Positions 56,785 through 64,000 of a stretch of DNA of 64,000 nt are shown here, in pieces. The position numbers were made by a program, and so were the translations under genes. A model generated the notes under the pieces. It did not search any database. It was not told where the DNA came from and worked only from the letters and a program-made list of their open reading frames with translations. Numbering within the stretch: the stretch's first letter is position 1; each line of letters starts with the position of its first letter. The DNA is from Planoprotostelium fungivorum (lineage: Eukaryota; Evosea; Variosea; Cavosteliida; Cavosteliaceae): positions 1 through 64,000 of the forward strand of contig MDYQ01000353.1 in NCBI GenBank assembly GCA_003024175.1, given 5' to 3'.

Positions 56785-57929
56785 ATCTGGTAAATATGCT
56801 CCGTCGCTCGTGGCCTTCTGAATTCCCTACACCCCATCATCCGTCGCATGCGCAACCTTGTCTCACGTCTTTCGTGTGGATAACCCATCTCCACGTTGGC
56901 ATTCTACTGCGCGAATCTCTCTGCCTGACCCAGTGCTCTGGCGTAATGCGTAAAATGAGTTTTCCACAGATATACGAACCTATGGTGGACTTTCCGAGCT
57001 ATTCCAATGAAAAGGGTCACTCAATGCCTGAATTTTGGGAAACGATCTCTATGGTGAGGCTTGCTTCTTCGGGAATTCCCAGAAAAAACGTCGAGCAATC
57101 GTCCATTCAACAGTGTAAGCACAGTGAGCAGGTCAAAGCCATGCACTCGAGCAGGTGAGACGTCAGACGAAGGGGGAACCCCCTCTTCGGAAGCTCCTGA
57201 GTAAGAGGAGGAGTAAACTGTTGTCATAGTGAGTTGATATCACGAAGCCATCGTTTATTCTTCAGAAGGGGAGACTGTCTCTGTGGAGAAGCTATTTGAA
57301 TTCAGCAATCGCGGCCCAGAGACAACGCCAATGCTTGGGAATCAGGGAGCGAAAGTGCCTATCAATTCGCTGACCGAATTATAAAAGAGAATAAAAGTCA
57401 TACATCTATTATTATTGTGCGGCCCAAGCGATTATTTACCTTTTAAAAAAGCGCGTTAAGAAGACGAGTATCCATGGTGATTTTGCGTTATCGTACCGAG
57501 TGAAAAAGAAAGGTAAATATTCGCATGGGCCGCACGATACTTTCGCCCTGGATGCCGTTGTCCATCGTCCATATGCATCACCTCCGTCATCTCATTGACA
57601 CAGGATGACAGAGACTTGGGTAAAATCCTTTTGTCACACCAGAGCCATCGCTGTGAATGTGAAGTTCCCATCGTGCAACCCCTTCAGTCTCTCATCCAAC
57701 TTCCATAAACCCCAAATCAGGCTTGCTTAGAGTGCGGCACCCCGAAGTTGCATTCTCGTGTGGACACGAATACCACACTGATGCCCGAACGTCACATCAA
57801 CAGCTGTTGCCCATCGGTACTTAACCTGTTCATCGAATCGTGCGGCGACGTTTCGAGATAAGGTTCTACGGTTCTACTTCTACGAGAAGACAATGGTCGA
57901 TTTTCTCTCATTCTTTCCCCTCACACACG
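56785..57929. other. Intergenic region carrying a MITE; no confident gene
   Basis: The plus strand stays open from about 56808 to 57158, with FPQIYEPMVDFPSYSNEKGH in the middle, but there is no domain or splice context to support a gene. The region contains MITE copy 2 and must hold the promoter of the lyase gene at its right end. Confidence 0.4.
57415..57537. mobile_element. MITE copy 2
   Basis: A 123-base element starting TTGTGCGGCCCAAGCG and ending CGCATGGGCCGCACGA, with TA on both sides, about 90 percent identical to 26847-26970. The inverted repeats are slightly better preserved at the right end than in copy 1. Confidence 0.88.
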
Positions 57930-59442
57930 ATGCTCAGGCTGACCATCGCGTGCGCCCTCCTCGTGGCCGCTGTCATGGCGGGCTGTGAGACTGACGGCTG
58001 TCCTTCTCTCGCTCCCTGTTGCTCTCAATGGGGATAGTGGGTAGATTATCGGGCGATGCGGTCTGATGATTTTCAGTTGTGGAATCACGAAACAATACTG
58101 TGACAGAAGCCGTGGTTGCCAATCTGGCTGCTGGGGAGATTCATCCTCTTCTTCCTCGACGTCATCGTCTTCTACTTCAGGATCTTCAGGATCTTCGGGT
58201 GACTCTGGATCGAGCTCGGGAAACAGCTCAACTACTAGTGGTTCTAGTTCAGGAACTACCTCTGGAACAGGTAACGGCGGCTCCTCCACTGGTGGTGGTG
58301 GCAGCGCAGGTATGATATGAAGGTCAATCACACGTCTGACGGTGATCAGGGTCTTGGAGTGGTCGAACTGCCGATTATGCGAACTGGAACGTAAGATCTC
58401 ACTTTGTATCTCCAGATCACCATCTCAATCTCCACAGATCGTTCAAGATGCCTACGGCAAGCAGAACAGAGAGATCGTCTCAGACCCTCTCGGTTCTGAC
58501 CGAGTTCTCAAGATCAACTACCCTCGTGGATCTTTCAACCCATCCCACTCACCCATTGGAGGTGAGCCAGCGACTCTGGTGACATCATCATCTCACGTAC
58601 AAAGGTACCGGTTTCTATGCACAGCCAGCTGATTTGTCCTCTGCCACCACTGTTCGTTTCAACTATTCGGTCTACTTCGATCCCAACTTTGACTTTGTCA
58701 TCGGTGAGCCCCTCACGATTACAAGAGCTCCAAACTCTTACGCGTCGTATGTGTCGCTCATGATTCATCAGGTGGTAAGCTCCCCGGCCTCTTTGCTGGT
58801 CACGAAGGTGCGTTATAGATCGAAGATGATTATTCACTCAATCCTCTCAGGTTGTTCAGGCGGCCGTGATGCCAGCCAATGTATCTCCACTCGGTATTCA
58901 CATCCACACGACATCTCACTCACTCCCCGCCAGATTCATGTGGAGAAAGAATGGCTTGGGTGAGAGCTACCTCTACGTAGATAAGGATGCCAAACAAGAT
59001 CCTGCCTTCTGCAAAGTGAAGCCCAAGAGCATCTGCAATCCTTCTTATGGTGAGGGAGACATCGAAGAGAGAGAATTGAAGTGTGAGCAGGAGATTCCAT
59101 TGGACGTGGAGCGTTCAAGTGGAAGAAGGGACAGTGGAACAGAGTGAGCCAGACCATCACCTTGGGACCCGTCAACAGGTACACTCTTTAGACGATGCAT
59201 GACGCATGATCGTGTTTGGATGATGACGATCTGATCGAGAGTATCACAGTTTATCGGGTAAACTCGTAGTTCAGTACGAGGGACAGACCGTCATCAACTT
59301 TGACCGTTTGAATTGGAGAACTCACAGATTCCCCTTCTTGGGCATCGAATTCGAGACCTTCTTCGGGGGCTCTGATGATTCGTACGCCAGCACCATGAAC
59401 ACATTCACCCTCTACAAGGATGTCTCTCTCACTTGGTGGTAG
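57930..59442 (+). CDS. Secreted chitin-binding (hevein-like) polysaccharide lyase family 14
   Basis: Signal peptide MLRLTIACALLVAAVMAGCE at 57930. A Cys-rich hevein-type module follows (CPSLAPCCSQWG, SCGITKQYCDRSRGCQSGCW), then a Ser/Thr/Gly-rich linker of about 50 residues. The catalytic part has GSDRVLKINYPRGSFNPSHS, TTVRFNYSVYFDPNFDF, GGKLPGLFAGHE, GCSGGRDASQCISTR, MWRKNGLGESYLYVD, GQWNRVSQTITLGPVN and RFPFLGIEFETFFGG. These are the usual blocks of PL14 alginate/glucuronan lyases. It ends SLTWW at TAG 59440-59442. The product is a secreted enzyme that would bind chitin and cleave uronic-acid polysaccharide, fitting a predator of fungi or algae. Confidence 0.87.
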
Positions 59443-59575
59443 ATCTATACCACTACATAAATCATCGTTGCCGATTCAGATTCTTATCTTCCCTGAAGAG
59501 TTGTTAATGAGAAATAAAATGGTGATTTCATTTTTGTCACATAAGAATGATACACGGATGGACGTCTTTATTGCA

Positions 59576-61015
59576 TTAGAGGGGGTAATGTCCGTATTTC
59601 TTTTTCATGATGGCTCTCAGCAAATTGAATCCGTAAACCAATAAGATGATGAAACCCATCGCGAAAGATCTTTGTCTCTGTCAGTCGTCGTGATGACATC
59701 GCGATCACGATCATGATCGTATGATGTTGTTGTTGTCATGAAGTACTGACCTCTGTGTCCACGGGTTTTTGAACATGAAGGGAACCGTATTCAACGCAAC
59801 GACCAATAGTCCCAACCCAGTCACTATTCAGAATGAAGGAATGTTATTCTCGTTCGTATCGAACAAAAAAGGATACGCAAAGATGCCATGATGTAGCCCT
59901 CTACAATAAACTGCTCGCGAGCGCTGGGATAGATGTAAGAGACGACTTTGCCATCAGCAGTTTGATGCCAGAAGGGGGTGCCACGGATGGCGTTGTAGAT
60001 GGATCCAGACATGACGAACATATAGACACACTGTCGAGATCATCAGCATCATGATGATGCATTGACTCGATGTGAAGATAATGCATCGTTGATGGATGAC
60101 GACGTGGACTCACGAGCGCGGCTCCGTACCAGATGAGAGGATCATTCCTTCTAAAATAAATCTTGGGGATGAGGAGAGCAGCCAACAGAGCTGCACCTCC
60201 ATACGTGATCTCCTTCTGGTATACTTCGTAGAAGGGATGAGTGAGAAACTGAAAATCATCATCATCCATCCACATCATCACGTTTCACGTATTGATAAGA
60301 GGTCGAAAAGAAATAAATGTTTCGAGTGATCACCTCAGGTGTTTTCGTTGTTTTAGATACCCACTCTGCGATGGTGAAGGGTGTGAGGTCGTGTCCAACA
60401 TTGTATTGGTTGACTGTGATGTGCTGTCCTTTGTCTGGTTTGTTGGTAGGTGGCAACTCGATGATGGCTGGGACCGTCTGAAGACCTGCCTGCATGGGGG
60501 ATCAACGTGTGAGACGAAAGAAGTGGCTCACGCGTTGGGCGGCTTCAGAGCAGTCGGGGATGTTGCATTTTGCAAAGAAGACGGGATGTCTTCTGAAGGT
60601 GGAAGACCCGAAACCAACGCTGTTCTTGAAAGCCATGTAGACTTTGTAAAATTGAGGCTCTACCATTCTGATGGTTCGTGAGATCCAATGTGATAATGGA
60701 AATCGATCAAGACCGAGTCATGATGATAGAGATGGATATCGTCGACGATAGGTAAGGGTGGGTTGCATTTTCGTATTCTCACTTGCAGAATTGGCAATCG
60801 AATCCAGCATTAGGAGCAGCACCGAAGTAAACGACGAGAGAATAATTTCTGGAGTCAGCCGCCACGTTCATCAGAGACTTGCTGGTGAGTGATAGTAGAC
60901 TACCTTGTGTATTCTTGCTGAGCATCTTCTGATATCTTGACTCATCTGCATGAGCGGGGACGATAGTCGATGTCCATGTGAGGAGCAGTACCAACAAGAT
61001 GGACCAACGCATCAT
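59576..61015 (-). CDS. OST3: Oligosaccharyltransferase subunit OST3/OST6 (MAGT1/TUSC3)
   Basis: Signal peptide MMRWSILLVLLLTWTSTIVP at 61015. A lumenal thioredoxin fold follows with SLVVYFGAAPNAGFDCQFCK, containing the CxxC redox motif, and SSTFRRHPVFFAKCNIPDC. Next come LQTVPAIIELPP and YNVGHDLTPFTIAEWVSK. Four membrane helices follow: ITYGGAALLAALLIPKIYF, LIWYGAALV..CVYMFVMSG, YIMASLRI and AMGFIILLVYGFNLL, with NAIRGTPFWHQTADGKVVSY between them, a family hallmark. It ends KKKYGHYPL at TAA 59576-59578. The protein forms mixed disulfides with nascent chains to help N-glycosylation in the ER. Confidence 0.93.
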
Positions 61016-62373
61016 GAAAAAGATGTGGACGTGTCATCGGTCCTGACAACAGTTGTATCTACAAAGTCAATTAAAAGTGATATAAATCGATCAATTTATC
61101 AGGCCAAACAGAGTACACCCTGTTGACCATTTGATCGCCTCTATAAGCTGAATCACACATAAGAAAATATGGTAGACGATGCGAACGATCTGTCACTGGG
61201 ATACGAAGATGACGAGCGATCATTCAATCGAAGTTGATGTGAAATACTATCCGTAACTTTATAGCAATGGAGGGCGGAACGCCCAGTGATTTATCTCATA
61301 TTGAGTGTAATGATGGTGTTGTCGTTCTCCAGTGAATGTGTGTGCAGTTGACGTGCGTGGTGCTAGTATGTACAGTTGTATACAGAGGATCTCCATGTCT
61401 GATCAGGCAGCCGATGAAGTGCGGGTGATGCCTCTCTTGTCTCTCGTGGGTTTCGTGATGTTCTTGATGTGACTGATGTCTGTCTCCTTCTTCATGATTG
61501 CTGAGTGGATATCGTCGTTAGAGGTGGTAGTGGGTAGATGTTGGCGTTTCGTTCTCTTTGTGTGTGGCATCGGGATGCTTGCGGTCCACTCTCTCTCCTG
61601 TCTCATGATACAACGTATCCTCAGATGTTGTGTTCTCTCTGTAGTGTGCTTCTGATCGGTACCTCGATGCGTCAGCTGCTGGACGGCTTGGCTTGTCTCT
61701 TGTGTGTTGTCGTGATACATGACTTGCTCTATTTAGTAGTAATGTCGGTTGTGTTGTTACTGTTGCAGCCGTCGCTGAAAATGAGAAGCCTTGTTACCAT
61801 CACCGAGCCGGGTTGCGGCAGCTTCCTTGAAAACGTGGAAAAACACGTTGCGAGGAAAGTATCGCGGAACGGGCAAAAAACTGTCACAAGACAAAATTCG
61901 CGCGTTTTCAAAAGGCAAAAGCTCGTTTAGAGAGGTTCCTTGAAGAGGAAGAGGCTGATTTGGCGTCACAGTAAGGGCACCATAGAGAAGACAGTATCCT
62001 GGGTGTGTGTTTCTGTGGAACAAAGTCGCTATCTCGTCACAAATTGAGACTTGGATGCGTATCTTCTTATCGTAGGGAGATTTCTATGAGCTCACTTGTG
62101 ACTTACGCTTGCTTCCACCGACACAAGTGTCTCGTCTTTAGCGAGATTCCCATTCAGCGACTCCGTTTGTGGAGACAATTAGACTCTATCGCTTCAGGAC
62201 CTTCGGCAGAGTACACCAGGCTGTACTCTTCTCGTTCAACCACCATGGACGGCTCAGAGGAGATCGACAGAGGAAGCACTGGCATAGTTATAGACATTTA
62301 TTGTCGAAGGTTCCGGCCGGGACGGAAATTTCATGCGACAACCGATCCGTGAATCATCATCATTTTCACGGAG
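61016..62373. other. 1.36 kb without a confident gene
   Basis: Only fragments look coding. On the plus strand at about 61850-61972, one frame reads AERAKNCHKTKFARFQKAKA and ends EEEEADLASQ, as a terminal exon might. At about 62010, FCGTKSLSRHKLRLGC could be a C2HC finger. On the minus strand 61403-61720 is open but Thr/His-rich and unconvincing. A poorly conserved gene or a pseudogene may lie here. Confidence 0.35.
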
Positions 62374-62785
62374 ATGAGCCGAGACGCAGTCGTTCGACAC
62401 AATGTCTTCTTTCGCTTCAAACCTGAAGTGACTGCGGAGAAACAGAGAGACGTGATGGAAAAGTTTGCATCTCTCAAGGACGAATGTAAGAGGGATGGAC
62501 AAACTTACATTCAAAATCTACACTGTGGTATCAATAACAGTCCGGAGGGTTTCGATCAGGGTATGACCCAAGGTGATGATCCATCACATTCATACTTGAT
62601 GTGAAGTTGATGTGCTCACATCGATAGGATATCTCTTGACCTTCAAGAACATAGAAGATAGAAACTACTATCTGGGCAAGCCACATTTCAGTCCGTATGA
62701 TCCCGCTCACGATGCCTTCAAAGACTTTGTCGTTCCCCTCCTGGACGATAGGGGCGTCTTTGTCTTCGATTTCGTAGACCAATGA
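62374..62785 (+). CDS. Dabb (stress-responsive alpha/beta-barrel) domain protein
   Basis: Starts MSRDAVVRHNVFFRFKPEVT at 62374. Exon 1 (62374-62560) and exon 2 (62628-62785) join in frame to 114 residues. The segments VRHNVFFRFKPEVTAEKQRD, FASLKDECKRDG, YLLTFKNIEDRNYYL, HFSPYDPAHDAFKDFVVPLL and FVFDFVDQ follow the dimeric ferredoxin-like Dabb fold (PF07876) closely. Members of this fold act as stress proteins or small cyclases; the substrate here is unknown. Size is normal for a single-domain member. Confidence 0.9.
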
Positions 62786-63241
62786 AGTCGCACCATGCAA
62801 TGATCCCAAGATCCTCTATAAAAATCTCCTTCGCTCTGATTCCCAACCTTATTTGCGCCAATAGGCCATAAAATATCGCTTATTGGGCGCCCAACACACC
62901 ATCAAGGTGTCCGACTCTAACTCCACCACGATTGACACCGTCCTCTATACCGTTGACCTTGTGACATTCCGCGGGTGGTAAGAGCTCATGTCTGAGCGAC
63001 ACTTCACCTTTGGTTTTTGCTCCAACTGCCCTCAACATAGCGGATGTGCACGGAAACGGCTCGGATTTCAATTTTCCGCGGTACTTGCAGCGGGATATTT
63101 ATCACAAGATGACTCTCCAATGTGATAGCGTGATAGCATTCGATAGGGCACAGCGGACATGATTGGGCTCAAAGTCTGTCGGGCACCTCTATGAAGATTG
63201 ATGAAAGAGGAAATCATTCTTCAGCAGCCAGCACAAGAGCA
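62786..63241. other. Intergenic promoter region of the sedolisin gene
   Basis: No gene is supported. GCGCCAATA (about 62855) and its inverse TATTGGGCGCC (about 62880) form a short inverted repeat that includes CCAAT words. It may be a regulatory site for either neighbour. Confidence 0.4.
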
Positions 63242-64000
63242 ATGAGATACTTCGCCATCCTCGCCATCCTCTTCTTCGCCACAGTGGTCGTCTCGGACAC
63301 GGAGATCCAACACTCTCACGGCAGGCTCTTTCCCGTCCGTCTATTGGCCCATCAGATCGAGGAGTTGATCGAGAGAGATCTCAACTTCACCCTCGGACTC
63401 TTGCACCTCTTTCCCCTGAGAAAGCGTGCTGGCACTGCCCGCGTTCTCACACCGTCTCAGCTACGAACCATCTACAACGTGCCAGGAGGAGCCAACGCTG
63501 GGTCTGGCCAGACCGTAGCCGTCGTCGTGGCTTACGGAGCATCGACTGCAGAGAGTGACCTCGCCGCGTTCAGCTCGAGATACGGACTTCCATCGTGCAC
63601 CACCGCCAACGGATGTTTCAAGAAGGTCGACCAGAACGGAGGCACCAACATCCCCGCCGACGACACGACTCAGAACGGAGGGTGAGAAGACATCGATCGA
63701 CATCGTGTGATTAATGAGACAAACAGATGGTCTCTCGAAACCAACTTGGACCTTCAGACAATCCACTCTGTCGCTCCTTACGCCAAGATCGTTCTCGTCT
63801 GTGCCAACAGTGCCGGCTCCGACCTCTACACCGCCGTCAAGACCGCCGCCAGCTTGTCCTCCATCGTGTCCATGAGCTGGGGAGGAGCAGAAGGCAGCTA
63901 CGTCTCCACCTACTCGGAGAACATCTTCACCAGCGGCCACACCAACGGCGTCAGCTTCTTTGCATCCACCGGAGACGATGGTCAGAAGTCCGGCTACCCT
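63242..64000 (+). CDS. Sedolisin-family (S53) serine-carboxyl peptidase, 5' part
   Basis: Signal peptide MRYFAILAILFFATVVVSDT at 63242. A short propeptide follows with KR at about residue 61. The mature start reads TARVLTPSQLRTIYNVPGGA. Then VAVVVAYGASTAESDLAAF, and, after one intron, WSLETNLDLQTIHSVAPYAK with the catalytic Glu and Asp of the ExxxD motif. SIVSMSWGG and FFASTGDDGQ, with the oxyanion-hole Asp, follow before the window ends. The catalytic Ser lies beyond 64000. These are acid proteases, secreted or lysosomal. Codon use is biased to C-ending codons as in the repeat proprotein at 28.6 kb. Confidence 0.92.

Noticed and set aside
57921-58331. Pro/Glu-rich minus-strand open frame opposite the lyase linker
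   Set aside because: It is the antisense of the Ser/Gly/Thr linker and has no other support.
62855-62890. Inverted CCAAT-containing repeat considered as a MITE end
   Set aside because: Only a short inverted repeat is visible, with no second copy in the window and no target duplication.

Overview
The window is eukaryotic nuclear DNA from a compact, intron-dense genome. Genes lie tens to a few hundred bases apart on both strands. Most are cut by introns of about 40-60 nt running from GTGAGT or GTAAGT to CAG or TAG, and the standard stop codons fit throughout. The gene content (mitochondria-anchored hexokinase, kinesin-12-like motor, CLU/TPR protein, OSCA/TMEM63 channel, DOLPP1, OST3/6, TRMO, PDCD2, sedolisin, hevein-polysaccharide lyase) suits a free-living, phagotrophic unicellular eukaryote. 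An amoebozoan, for example a protosteloid amoeba, is my best guess, but that is inference. No rRNA, convincing tRNA, CRISPR or virus-derived element was seen.

Layout. 1-4.0 kb: an assembly gap at base 104, then two divergent paralogues with a weak CG-1-like (CAMTA-type) region, sharing a 187-base identical inverted tract. 4.2-13.3 kb: a same-strand tandem array of divergent homeodomain genes. Two members have two homeodomains, two are fusions with four, and the last keeps only the shared C-terminal coiled-coil tail. 13.3-20.1 kb: an MDR oxidoreductase, a hexokinase, a bHLH factor behind three CACGTG boxes, and dolichyl-diphosphatase. 20.4-21.9 kb: an outlying double-homeodomain gene. 21.9-28.2 kb: a long kinesin with a MITE just upstream, and the tRNA methyltransferase TRMO. 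28.6-30.1 kb: a secreted proprotein of repeated peptides separated by dibasic cleavage sites. 30.2-45.3 kb: an amidohydrolase deaminase, a large CLU-TPR-proline-rich protein, a coiled-coil protein, a CSC1-like channel and a small acidic protein. 45.4-56.8 kb: an enoyl-CoA reductase, an ankyrin/discoidin protein, a chromodomain/zinc-finger chromatin protein, a canonical homeobox gene, PDCD2, a coiled-coil protein and another double-homeodomain gene. 57.4-64 kb: a second MITE copy, a hevein/PL14 lyase, OST3/6, a Dabb-domain protein and the 5' part of a sedolisin protease.

The strongest candidates for something new are: (1) the homeodomain array, with its conserved intron phases, fused members, homogenised tail and frequent loss of the nearly invariant homeodomain Asn51; (2) the dibasic-processed repeat peptide precursor; and (3) a recurrent short word, TCTACAACG/CGTTGTAGA, found in introns of many unrelated genes in both orientations, sometimes as a full palindrome. 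E2F-like words and two near-twin 40-nt introns point to the same theme of introns sharing sequence. Exon boundaries were worked out by eye from splice consensus and reading frame, so starts, stops and small exons may need revision.
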